Assembly: GCF_900111595.1 (NCBI RefSeq)
Contig: NZ_FOHN01000001.1
Location: 153,476 to 217,475 of the forward strand
Direction: 5' to 3'
Origin: [Clostridium] polysaccharolyticum
GTDB taxonomy: Bacteria > Bacillota > Clostridia > Lachnospirales > Lachnospiraceae
Length of the DNA: 64,000 nucleotides
In this document: positions 18,224 through 26,690 of the stretch, piece by piece
Position numbering within the stretch: the stretch's first letter is position 1
Layout of the letters: the number at the start of each line of letters is the position of its first letter
Translations under genes and position numbers: made by a program
The notes under the pieces: model-generated
What the model was told of the DNA's origin: nothing
What the model saw: the letters and a program-made list of their open reading frames with translations, nothing else
Database searches by the model: none

Positions 18224-19020
18224 TGGTATATAAACAGGCGTTTTCTTTGGGAATGCAAAAAGCAATGCGGTACCGGGCAAATTTCTGGATGGATTTGTTA
18301 AGCTTTGTTTTTCCGCTTTGCATCCAGTATTTTATGTGGACTGGTATATACGGTTCATCAAGGAATCAGGTGATTTACGGATATACATTAGGACAGATGC
18401 TAGTGTATGCGGTATATGCTGCTATTACCTCCAGACTTGTCTCGGTCAGTTTTGTAGGAGAAGTCAATAATGATATAAAGCAGGGAGGATTTGCGAAATA
18501 TTTAGTCCGTCCAGTGAATTACCTGCCATATCAAGGAGCCTGTTTCTTAGGCGAGAAGATTATGAATCTTATTTTTGCTACCTTGCTGATGATTGGGATT
18601 TCCATATTTTTTATTCTGCACTATGGTGTGCAGTTTACACTGGCAACGTTTCTTTTTTACTATTTTTCTTTGATTCTGGCTATGATACTGAATTATTTTA
18701 TATACATCTGTTTTTGCAGTGCTGGATTCTGGATGAAAGATGGTTCTGGAGCCATCTTTATTATGACATTAGTTGGAAATATTGTCAGTGGAGGAATATT
18801 CCCAATTGATATTTTCAGTAAGAATATACAGACTGTACTGAGAATGCTTCCTTTTACTTATACAACGTATTTTCCAGTTTCTATTATTGATGGAAATCTG
18901 GACCAGTCAGGAATTATAAGAGGATTTGCTTTGCAGGCAGTCTGGATTGTGGCAATGTGTGTTGTGACGGATGTGGTCTGGAAAAAAGGAGTAAAAAGCT
19001 ATACCGCAGTCGGAGGCTGA
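18220..19020 (+). CDS. ABC-2 type exporter permease, first subunit
   Basis: A 266-residue protein with six predicted membrane helices. Its start overlaps the ATPase stop (ATGA), showing translational coupling. The N-terminal amphipathic segment followed by RANFWMDLLSFVFPLCIQYFMW and the conserved GGFAKYLVRPVNYL loop match the DUF990/ABC-2 permease style. It forms a heterodimeric channel with the next gene and exports an unknown product, presumably made by the upstream enzymes. Confidence 0.8.
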   Translation: MMVYKQAFSLGMQKAMRYRANFWMDLLSFVFPLCIQYFMWTGIYGSSRNQVIYGYTLGQMLVYAVYAAITSRLVSVSFVGEVNNDIKQGGFAKYLVRPVNYLPYQGACFLGEKIMNLIFATLLMIGISIFFILHYGVQFTLATFLFYYFSLILAMILNYFIYICFCSAGFWMKDGSGAIFIMTLVGNIVSGGIFPIDIFSKNIQTVLRMLPFTYTTYFPVSIIDGNLDQSGIIRGFALQAVWIVAMCVVTDVVWKKGVKSYTAVGG

Positions 19021-19038
19021 GCAAGAAGGAGATTTGAA

Positions 19039-19836
19039 ATGAATATAAAAGATTATATCCGTCTGTATTTTCATATGGTGAAATACAATATTATGGCACA
19101 GATGGAGTACAAAGTGAATTTTCTGCTTTCGGTTTTTACGGAAGTAGGGTTTTTATTAGCAAAAAGCCTTTACATCATTGTTGTGTTTTCTATTGGACTT
19201 TCCATTAATGGGGCAACCCCAGACCAGATTTTAATGTTTATTGGTTCCTATACTATAATAACAGGAATTATGGATTCGGTGTATTACCCTAATATTGCGT
19301 CCATACCGTCCTATGTCCAAAATGGGGAACTGGATATCTACCTTACAAAACCGGTATCTTGCCAGTTTTTATGTTCGTTCCGGAAATTTGATATTGGATT
19401 AGGAATTCCCAATGTTCTTGCTGGTGTCATTATGGTAGTGATTTCATGGGGAAGAACAGGAACCGATGTAAGCATAATCAATATAGTAGGATACATATGC
19501 TTTACCCTGGTTGGGTGCATAGTAACGTATCCACTGCTTATAATTCCAACCATATTGGCATTTAGACTGATCCGGGTAGATGCTTTGCAGAATATAATTT
19601 TTGCCCTTTGGGATTTTAACAATATGCCGATGGCTATTTATCATAAAAACATGCAGAGAATAGGTGTTTTTCTCATTCCGATTTTTCTGATTACCAATTT
19701 TGCACCAATGTTTGTATTTGGAATTCTTCCGAAGGCGTACATGCTATATTCCATTGTGGCAATCCCGCTTTTTGTATGGATTTCCATTCTTTTATGGAAT
19801 AAGGCGATCAAAAATTATTCAAGTGCAAGCAGTTAA
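19039..19836 (+). CDS. ABC-2 type exporter permease, second subunit
   Basis: A 265-residue, six-helix protein with the same layout as its neighbour, including the NGELDIYLTKPVSCQF loop that parallels the other subunit's KYLVRPVN loop. AAGGAG precedes the ATG. It completes a one-ATPase, two-permease exporter. Its place inside the biosynthetic operon rather than at a separate locus supports export of the operon's own product. Confidence 0.8.
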   Translation: MNIKDYIRLYFHMVKYNIMAQMEYKVNFLLSVFTEVGFLLAKSLYIIVVFSIGLSINGATPDQILMFIGSYTIITGIMDSVYYPNIASIPSYVQNGELDIYLTKPVSCQFLCSFRKFDIGLGIPNVLAGVIMVVISWGRTGTDVSIINIVGYICFTLVGCIVTYPLLIIPTILAFRLIRVDALQNIIFALWDFNNMPMAIYHKNMQRIGVFLIPIFLITNFAPMFVFGILPKAYMLYSIVAIPLFVWISILLWNKAIKNYSSASS

Positions 19837-19851
19837 GAAATGGAGAAAACG

Positions 19852-20940
19852 ATGGAAAAGAAATTACCACTTGCCAAACCAGTCATTGATTCCTTTGCTG
19901 GTTATGCAGCCATAAATAATATTGTGCTAAACTATGAAAAAGGGCGGGACTGGTTTGTCCAGAATTTTTTTAAGCTGGTTATCCAGTATGAGGAGACATA
20001 TCATCAGGTATGTTTTGACTACTTGAACATAGATACGCTTTACATGGCTTCTTATAGCTGTTTTCAGCCAGAAAGTTACGTAAAATGGCCAATTGAGAAT
20101 TATTCTATTCCGGCCAGTCAGGTAAAAGCAGGAAAATTTGTGGAATTCATTAGAAACCAGATAGAAAACGGCTTTTATATTATGGTGTTTTTGAACTGGA
20201 GGTATTTAAGAAAATACGGTTATGATAGGAATGGATTCCATGAAATTTTTGTGTATGGCTTTGACGATGAAAAGGAGGAAATATATGCAACTGGGTATCT
20301 TGCAGGGAAGCCATATGGGAAGCTTGTTCATTCCTACTGTGATATGGAAGAAGCATATGCCCATATGGATATATTCTGGAATCAGGAGATTGCAGATCAT
20401 GTAAACCGGAATATTAAGAAAATCAGTTTATTAAAGTATAAACAGGATTTCCAGTTTGCTTTTTCCCTCCGTCAGTTTACGAAGGACTTAAAACGCTATC
20501 TTCATCTGGAAGAAACGGACTGGAATGTAGATCTGGCAATTACGTTTGCAAAAGATACAAAGAAACTGGCGTATGGAAACCAGCTTTATGAAGTGTTAGG
20601 CAAAATGCTTCGGAAAAATTGTGAGGCTGGTGAGAACGTGGATCTGACGGTGCCGTATGCCATCTACAATCATCTGGAAGGCATGCAGTATAAGATTGAA
20701 TATCTGCTGGAAAAAGAATACATACGTAATGCTGGTGAAGCACAACAGTATAAAAATGTTGTAAAAGCAGGAAAAGCATTTCTGTTTACTGCAATCAAAT
20801 ATATCCAGCAGGTGACATGGGGCAAAAAAGCAGACAGAAGCTTAGGAGAAAAAATGCAATGCCAGTTATTAGATCTGAAAGAAAAAGAAGCGGTGCTATT
20901 GTATCAGATTTATGAGAAACTCAAATGGAATGAACTATAA
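19852..20940 (+). CDS. BtrH/C39-like protein of a biosynthetic operon
   Basis: A 362-residue soluble protein. The first half has the pattern of papain/C39-like folds found in the butirosin BtrH family and in NRPS-associated proteins: a KPVIDSFAGYAAINNIV opening, then a region of strands with GFYIMVFLNWRYL and HEIFVYGFDDEKEEIYATGYL, where the His would be catalytic. The usual N-terminal cysteine of the peptidase fold is not evident (DSFAGYAA), so it may be an acyltransferase-like or inactive member. The second half is helical and unrecognised. GGAG precedes the ATG at 19852; an ATG at 19840 has a weaker site. Assignment is by fold impression only. Confidence 0.45.
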   Translation: MEKKLPLAKPVIDSFAGYAAINNIVLNYEKGRDWFVQNFFKLVIQYEETYHQVCFDYLNIDTLYMASYSCFQPESYVKWPIENYSIPASQVKAGKFVEFIRNQIENGFYIMVFLNWRYLRKYGYDRNGFHEIFVYGFDDEKEEIYATGYLAGKPYGKLVHSYCDMEEAYAHMDIFWNQEIADHVNRNIKKISLLKYKQDFQFAFSLRQFTKDLKRYLHLEETDWNVDLAITFAKDTKKLAYGNQLYEVLGKMLRKNCEAGENVDLTVPYAIYNHLEGMQYKIEYLLEKEYIRNAGEAQQYKNVVKAGKAFLFTAIKYIQQVTWGKKADRSLGEKMQCQLLDLKEKEAVLLYQIYEKLKWNEL

Positions 20941-21057
20941 ATAGAAATTATAGTGTTTATAACAAATATTGATTTTACTTATAGTAAAAACTGTTGTATG
21001 ATAATACTGTTAAATTTGAAAATATATTGATGATAATGAAACATAGGAGGAATTAAT

Positions 21058-22335
21058 ATGGTAACAGCTATTGTAGGTGCTAACTGGGGTGACGAAGGAA
21101 AAGGCAAAATTACGGACATGTTAGGCGAAAAATCCGACATCATTGTACGTTTCCAGGGAGGAAGCAATGCAGGACATACTATTATTAATGACTATGGCAA
21201 ATTTGCGTTACACCTGCTTCCATCAGGCGTATTTTACAATCATACAACAAGTGTAATCGGGAATGGTGTTGCATTAAATATTCCATACTTATTCCGTGAA
21301 GTAAAAGAGATTGAAGAAAAAGGCGTTCCAGCTCCAAAGATTAAAGTTTCTGAAAGAGCCCAGATTTTGATGCCATATCATATATTATTTGACCAGTATG
21401 AAGAAGAAAGATTAGGAAAAGCATCTTTCGGTTCTACAAAATCCGGCATTGCACCATTTTATTCTGATAAATATGCAAAAATCGGTTTTCAGGTTTCGGA
21501 GCTATTTGCAGAGGAAGAAACATTACGTGAAAAAATTCATAGAGTAGCAGAACAGAAAAATGTTATTTTGGAACATTTATATCACAAGCCGGCTCTTGAT
21601 GAAAAGGAATTATACAATACTTTAATGGAATACAAAGAGATGGTTGCACCATATGTCTGTGATGTGGCTGCATTTTTACAGAATGCCATTAAAGAAGGAA
21701 AAAATATCCTGCTAGAAGGACAGCTAGGTACATTAAAAGATCCTGATTTCGGCATTTATCCAATGGTAACTTCTTCCTCCACTTTAGCGTCTTATGGTGC
21801 TATCGGTGCGGGCATTCCTCCTTATGAAATTAAGAACATTGTATGTGTAGTAAAAGCTTACTCAAGTGCCGTAGGTGCTGGAGAATTCGTAAGTGAGATA
21901 TTCGGAGATGAGGCGGAAGAATTAAGGAAACGTGGTGGAGATGCAGGAGAATATGGTGCTACAACAGGCCGTCCAAGACGTATGGGATGGTTCGATTGTG
22001 TTGCTTCTAAGTATGGCTGCCGTATGCAAGGTGCAACAGAGGTTGCATTTACAGTACTAGATGTGTTAGGATATTTAGATGAAATACCTGTCTGTGTTGG
22101 TTACGATATTGACGGAAAGGTAACAAAGGATTTCCCAACTACCGTACAGCTTGCAAAAGCAAAACCAGTATATGAAGTACTTCCAGGCTGGAAGCAGGAT
22201 ATCCGTGGAATTAAAAACTACGAAGACCTTCCAGAAAACTGTAAGAAATACATTGAATTTGTTGAGAAAGAAATTGAAACCCCAATCACAATGGTATCCA
22301 ATGGTCCAGGCAGAAATGAAATTATAAGAAGATAA
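21058..22335 (+). CDS. purA: Adenylosuccinate synthetase
   Basis: A 425-residue enzyme joining IMP and aspartate with GTP, the first committed step to AMP. The N-terminal GANWGDEGKGKITDMLGEKSD carries the P-loop-like GDEGKGK and catalytic Asp. RFQGGSNAGHTI, the GSTKSGIAPFYSDKYAKIGFQ loop and TTGRPRRMGWFD are all in place. AGGAGG precedes the ATG. The 117-base gap upstream is AT-rich and may hold its own promoter (TTTACT and TATGAT 17 bases apart near 20974-21002). The HD-GYP gene follows after 11 bases. Confidence 0.96.
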   Translation: MVTAIVGANWGDEGKGKITDMLGEKSDIIVRFQGGSNAGHTIINDYGKFALHLLPSGVFYNHTTSVIGNGVALNIPYLFREVKEIEEKGVPAPKIKVSERAQILMPYHILFDQYEEERLGKASFGSTKSGIAPFYSDKYAKIGFQVSELFAEEETLREKIHRVAEQKNVILEHLYHKPALDEKELYNTLMEYKEMVAPYVCDVAAFLQNAIKEGKNILLEGQLGTLKDPDFGIYPMVTSSSTLASYGAIGAGIPPYEIKNIVCVVKAYSSAVGAGEFVSEIFGDEAEELRKRGGDAGEYGATTGRPRRMGWFDCVASKYGCRMQGATEVAFTVLDVLGYLDEIPVCVGYDIDGKVTKDFPTTVQLAKAKPVYEVLPGWKQDIRGIKNYEDLPENCKKYIEFVEKEIETPITMVSNGPGRNEIIRR

Positions 22336-22346
22336 TAGGATAGCGT

Positions 22347-23642
22347 ATGGGCGTAATAAAAAATCAAGATATTTATCTTGTTATGCACCGTTCTTTAAGC
22401 ATGGTGGATAAGGAGATAACGGAACATGGCAAGGAAGTAGGTTATATTTTATATAAAATGCTTGTTAGCCAGAATAAATATTTTCTACAGGAGTTAATTG
22501 ACTATACGACGATCGGTGTCTTACATGACATCGGTCTGTATAAGTCACCTGATCAAGAGACAATTCATAGGGAAGAGACAAAAAATGTATGGAAACATTC
22601 CATTTATGGTTTCCTTTTTTTGAAATACTTTTCACCATTAGGGAATAAGGCAGAAATTGTTTTATACCATCACTTAGACTACTCTAAATACCAGTTAATC
22701 AATTCAGCACATATAGAGGTTGCCGAGTATTTGGCATTTGCAGACAAGCTGGATACTTTTATGCGTTCCAGTAATGAAGACCGAGATGCAGAGTTTTTTG
22801 CAAAGCAGTCAGGAGTGCGGTTTTCCGAGAGGGCAAAGCAGGTTTTTTTAAATGCAGAGAAGAAATATCAGATATTTGAGAATATCCGTACTGGAGCATA
22901 TGAAGAAGAATTAGCAGCATTACTAAGAAAAAAATTAACGAGCGAAGAACAGAAAAGAAATTTTCTGGAAATGCTTATATATACGATTGATTTCCGCAGT
23001 GAACATACGGTAGTACATTCGCTGGCTACTACGACATTTGCAGTGGAAATTGCCAAGTTAATGCATTTGCCGGCAGCAGATATTTATAATATTTATTATG
23101 GAGCGTTACTGCATGATATTGGCAAGCTTGTTACGCCAGTTGAAATTCTGGAATCGCCAAGAAGATTAAATGAGGATGAAATGCGCATTATGCAGGAACA
23201 TGTAGTGAATTCTGAGAAGATTTTAAGAGGTACGATTGATGATACGGTACTGGAAATTGCCATCAGGCATCATGAAAAGTTAGATGGTTCCGGTTATCAT
23301 CGTGGATTAAAAGGGGAAGATCTGACGATTCCACAACGTATTGTTGCAGTAGCAGATATTATCAGTGCATTATATGGAAAAAGAAGCTATAAAGATTCCT
23401 TTGATATAGAACGTATCAAAGAAATCTTAATGGCAGACAGTGATGCAGGGAAACTTTGTCCAGAGGTTGTAGGGTATGCAGTCCGCAATATGAAATGGCT
23501 GGTCCGTAATTTTGAGAAGAAGAAAGAGAAAACCATAGGAAATTATATTCTGATAAAAGAGCAGTATGAGGAAATCTATAATAAATTTAAGCAGTTTGAA
23601 CTGGAAGAGGAAGGCCAGAATGAGGTGCCGATTAAATATTAA
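22347..23642 (+). CDS. Tandem HD / HD-GYP domain protein
   Basis: A 431-residue cytoplasmic protein with two HD-type halves. The first (about 10-180) has HGKEVGYILY, VLHDIGLYKSP and HHLDYSKYQLI. The second (about 220-400) is a full HD-GYP domain: HSLATTTFAVEIA, LLHDIGKLVTPVEIL, HHEKLDGSGYHRGLKGEDL and VADIISALYG. HD-GYP enzymes hydrolyse cyclic-di-GMP using a metal pair. No membrane segment or receiver domain is seen, so its input is unknown. It starts 11 bases after purA with only a weak site, suggesting cotranscription with a purine gene. Confidence 0.85.
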   Translation: MGVIKNQDIYLVMHRSLSMVDKEITEHGKEVGYILYKMLVSQNKYFLQELIDYTTIGVLHDIGLYKSPDQETIHREETKNVWKHSIYGFLFLKYFSPLGNKAEIVLYHHLDYSKYQLINSAHIEVAEYLAFADKLDTFMRSSNEDRDAEFFAKQSGVRFSERAKQVFLNAEKKYQIFENIRTGAYEEELAALLRKKLTSEEQKRNFLEMLIYTIDFRSEHTVVHSLATTTFAVEIAKLMHLPAADIYNIYYGALLHDIGKLVTPVEILESPRRLNEDEMRIMQEHVVNSEKILRGTIDDTVLEIAIRHHEKLDGSGYHRGLKGEDLTIPQRIVAVADIISALYGKRSYKDSFDIERIKEILMADSDAGKLCPEVVGYAVRNMKWLVRNFEKKKEKTIGNYILIKEQYEEIYNKFKQFELEEEGQNEVPIKY

Positions 23643-23663
23643 ATGAAAGGAAGTTACAGGAAG

Positions 23664-24356
23664 ATGAAGAGCAAGATTTTTATGAAAAGAATGATATCCC
23701 TTTTTTTGGTGGTAATTATTAGCATTGTATTAATTCCAACGGGTAGAGTTGAAGCAAGTATAAAGAATGAGAGTTATTACAATTCATCAGACATCGGAAA
23801 AGATGTATTTGATTACGTGAATTATATATCATCTGAATTAATAAACAATGTAGTTGGAAATGAGCAGATGTATGGGGTCGTTATAAATAATTATGCGAAT
23901 CTGCATCTAGGAGAGCCGTTCACAATATTTGATTTAGAAAAAATGCAAAAACTAGATGAGGTGTATTATTTTCCAATTATGGAAGGTAAAGAAGTGCGGT
24001 TGATAATAAGTGTTTATAAAGTTGGTGAAAATTGGAACGCCACAATAGCAAAAGGTTTTTCAGATGAATTGAATTCATTAGAGTGCGCTAATTTTTTGAT
24101 GTTTAGAAAAAAGGGAATGATTTATGCTGAATTGGAGACAGGGAGAAAAGTTATTTTTGAGGACAAGTGGTTAAATGAAGAGTCAAGCGAAATGGTTACA
24201 TTATACGGTTATTCGGATGGTGATAAAAGTAAAACAATTACTTATTGGAATTCAGCAAATGAACAGGTTCAAACGGCAACCTATAATCAAGGACCAGTAT
24301 TTGCAACAATTTCATACGGAGGATATCCATTTTCTTGGGTAGAAAGTGTATATTAA
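23664..24356 (+). CDS. Exported protein of unknown function
   Basis: A 230-residue protein beginning with a basic stretch, a leucine/isoleucine-rich core and a VEA-S cleavage site, so a type I signal peptide. The mature part has no recognised domain. It is rich in Tyr and Asn and ends in an aromatic YGGYPFSWVESVY tail. The start at 23664 is favoured by GAAAGGAAG upstream; 23643, abutting the previous stop codon, is the alternative. AT content rises compared with purA. It precedes a small lipoprotein gene, so the two may act together at the cell surface. Confidence 0.6.
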   Translation: MKSKIFMKRMISLFLVVIISIVLIPTGRVEASIKNESYYNSSDIGKDVFDYVNYISSELINNVVGNEQMYGVVINNYANLHLGEPFTIFDLEKMQKLDEVYYFPIMEGKEVRLIISVYKVGENWNATIAKGFSDELNSLECANFLMFRKKGMIYAELETGRKVIFEDKWLNEESSEMVTLYGYSDGDKSKTITYWNSANEQVQTATYNQGPVFATISYGGYPFSWVESVY

Positions 24357-24386
24357 ATGTGAAATTAAGTGGAAGGTCTGTTTAAG

Positions 24387-24800
24387 ATGAATAAAAGAAT
24401 TGTGGAAATTGTTTGTACTATTTTAGGGCTGGCAATCGTGTTAGCAGGATGTAGCTCGAAGCACGAAGTCATTAGAAATGATAAAATAAGTTATAAAAAT
24501 AATATTTTTACAGAAGAATTATTAAAGCAAATTAAGGAAATAGATTTTGGTTTTGAGAATGAAATGGTTAAAATTCAAGACGCAGAAAAAATGAGACAGT
24601 TTTATGGGGAATTAGCATCCCTTACTTTGACTGAAGTTGATGAAGATATACAGCCGTTATATGGACATTTGATGATAGAATTTATCACCAATGACAGTAA
24701 AATATCTGTTGGGATTTTAGCAAAGGAGTTAAATGTTGAACAAAAAAGGTATGAAGTGGATAAAGATATTATTAAAAAATTGAGAAAAATAGCAGATTAG
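24387..24800 (+). CDS. Small lipoprotein
   Basis: A 137-residue protein. MNKRIVEIV, a hydrophobic core and LAGC make a clear lipobox, so Cys is expected to be lipidated after signal peptidase II cleavage. The rest is charged (many Glu/Lys) with no recognised domain. GGAAGG lies before the ATG. It is likely cotranscribed with the exported protein just upstream and ends at a strong terminator. Confidence 0.65.
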   Translation: MNKRIVEIVCTILGLAIVLAGCSSKHEVIRNDKISYKNNIFTEELLKQIKEIDFGFENEMVKIQDAEKMRQFYGELASLTLTEVDEDIQPLYGHLMIEFITNDSKISVGILAKELNVEQKRYEVDKDIIKKLRKIAD

Positions 24801-24828
24801 GTGTATTACAATGATAGGAGTACCTTTT

Positions 24829-24898
24829 AGGCTTTATGTCAAGTGGCGGGGTGTGATTCTTTGAATCATGTTTCATTACAGGATATAAAGCCTTTTTT
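24829..24898 (+). terminator. Large terminator after the lipoprotein gene
   Basis: AGGCTTTAT (24829-24837) pairs with ATAAAGCCT (about 24884-24892), followed by six Ts. The loop holds a second hairpin GATTCTTTGAATC. Confidence 0.7.
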
Positions 24899-25050
24899 CA
24901 ACAGGTGCTTCCCTTGCGTGAGAGCCTATGTTTTGTTAAACTAAAGAGTAAGAATATTAGCAAATGGATAATTTAATAAGTATAATCAGTAAGTCTGGAA
25001 TACAATTTCAGATGTTATATTTTTATAAAAGGAAGGGCAGGAGTTCGTTT

Positions 25051-25905
25051 ATGAGGATTGCCGTGTTTAGTGATATTCATAGTAATTACATTGCATTGGA
25101 TGCATGTATGGATTATATACAGCAACATAAAGTAGAAAAGATAATATTTCTGGGAGATAATATAAGTGACTGTCCGGCACCAAGGCTGACATTAGAGCGG
25201 ATTGCTGCATTAAATAAGGAATATGATACCGTTCATATTCGTGGAAATAGAGAAGAGTATTTTATTGACCATGAGGATGGAAAGAGCAATGACTGGGAGT
25301 ATTCTTCATACAAAGGGAGCCTTTTGTATACGTTTGAACATATTACAACAGAAGACATTCGGGAATTTCGCCATATGGATCACCAAAAGGTGGTACAGTT
25401 TGAAGGAATGGATGGAATCCAGCTGGTTCACGGTTCTCCTAATTCATCCAGAGAACTCCTTCATGCCCATGGAGATAACACGAAACACTATCTTCAGCAG
25501 ATGTCAGTGGGGCTGATGTTAGGTGGCCATACTCACAGGCAGTTTGCTTATCCATATAAAGATAAATTTCTTGTCAATCCAGGTTCTATTGGGGTAGCCA
25601 TTGGAAAGCCCAGGACAGCAAATTTCGCTATTCTGGAATGGAAAAAAGATGGATGGGAAGCAGAACTGATTACAGTTCCTTTTGACTATGAGAAATTAAG
25701 AACTCATTTTATGAGAAGTTCCCTTATGGAAAAGGCAAAATGGTGGCCTAAGTGCATTTTAAAGTCCATGGAAACGGGAGTGAATGTAGGCCCGCTTTGT
25801 GCTAAAAAAGCGTTTGATCTGGCTAGCCAAGACAAGATTGAAATTGTAAATGGAACCATACCAGAGAAGTATTGGGACAGGGCAGCCAAGATTATTGGGG
25901 TGTAG
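25051..25905 (+). CDS. Metallophosphoesterase (YfcE/calcineurin-like)
   Basis: A 284-residue enzyme of the calcineurin-like phosphoesterase superfamily. Metal-site motifs appear in order: FSDIHSN, FLGDNISD, HIRGNREEY, LVHGSPN and GGHTHRQF. The ATG at 25051 follows GGCAGGAG; upstream in-frame codons lack a site and do not fit the family start. The PGSIG motif after GHTH is typical of MJ0936/YfcE-type phosphodiesterases. A C-terminal extension of about 85 residues is unassigned. Substrate is unknown. Confidence 0.85.
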   Translation: MRIAVFSDIHSNYIALDACMDYIQQHKVEKIIFLGDNISDCPAPRLTLERIAALNKEYDTVHIRGNREEYFIDHEDGKSNDWEYSSYKGSLLYTFEHITTEDIREFRHMDHQKVVQFEGMDGIQLVHGSPNSSRELLHAHGDNTKHYLQQMSVGLMLGGHTHRQFAYPYKDKFLVNPGSIGVAIGKPRTANFAILEWKKDGWEAELITVPFDYEKLRTHFMRSSLMEKAKWWPKCILKSMETGVNVGPLCAKKAFDLASQDKIEIVNGTIPEKYWDRAAKIIGV

Positions 25906-25916
25906 AGGTGCTTGCT

Positions 25917-26035
25917 GTGGGAAAAAATCTAACGGAGGTGATTAAAAAGATTAAGCAAAAAATGAAATAGAGGCAAAAGGATTACCGTTGTCTTATACAA
26001 TGATTATAGAAGCAGCCCTGATTTATATTATGTAA
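25917..26035 (+). pseudogene. Possible decayed small gene
   Basis: A GTG-started reading frame with GGAGG inside it stops at 25970. A different frame then reads EIEAKGLPLSYTMIIEAALIYIM to a stop at 26033-26035. Joined by one frameshift they would give a coherent short helical protein of about 40 residues. No homology was identified and no intact start exists, so this is a weak call. Confidence 0.2.
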
Positions 26036-26060
26036 AAAACAGTAAGAAGGGAGAGTTATT

Positions 26061-26483
26061 ATGCCATTAATTCATCAATTTATGATGATAGAGAAAGAGA
26101 GTAATATAGATTTTATAGAGGATTGGATGGATAAAATTGATGTATCAGATAATTTAATATTGTATATAAAGGATTCATTGAAATGGATGAAAGTAAGCTG
26201 TAATGATGAAATGTCAAGTAACAATGGATTAAATTATTATGGTTATTCGATTATAAAAGGAGAAAATATAAGGAAATTCAAAACAATTATAAATTGCTGG
26301 ATAAGATTATTTCAAGAGGCACCAGAAGAATTTACATTAACAGGTGATTTTCTTTCAATTGAAGATCGGTATGAATTTAATTCATATATTAAGCAGGAAG
26401 TTCTTAATCAATTAGAGGCTTTAGAAACAATGTGCAAGGGAGCATTGGAAAGAGGAAGTTATATTTTACATAATGGGATATAA
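26061..26483 (+). CDS. Small acidic protein of unknown function
   Basis: A 140-residue acidic cytoplasmic protein with no signal peptide and no recognised motif. AAGGGAGAG precedes the ATG. The helical C-terminus (SIEDRYEFNSYIKQEVLNQLEALETMCKGALERGSYI) has the look of small immunity-type proteins, but this is only an impression. The coding is clearly more AT-rich than purA or the DUF5717-like gene, and it lies in the same accessory patch as the CARF-HEPN gene. Confidence 0.55.
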   Translation: MPLIHQFMMIEKESNIDFIEDWMDKIDVSDNLILYIKDSLKWMKVSCNDEMSSNNGLNYYGYSIIKGENIRKFKTIINCWIRLFQEAPEEFTLTGDFLSIEDRYEFNSYIKQEVLNQLEALETMCKGALERGSYILHNGI

Positions 26484-26690
26484 GCGAAGATTTTAATTGT
26501 ATAATAGGTTTAGCAAAGTGAAAAGAGACTGTTTCAGATTAAATAATAATAAGAGATGTATTTGAAAGTTAAGCAAAAGATAAGACAATTAATTGATGAA
26601 TACAATACGACAGTTAAGTGATTCATGTATATGAAAATACATATATTAAAGAATGAGAGTTTTTTATTGATAAAATGGAGGTTTAGAATA

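Noticed and set aside
26520-26625. A 19-codon TTG-started frame before the CARF-HEPN gene
   Set aside because: No ribosome site and too short to judge.
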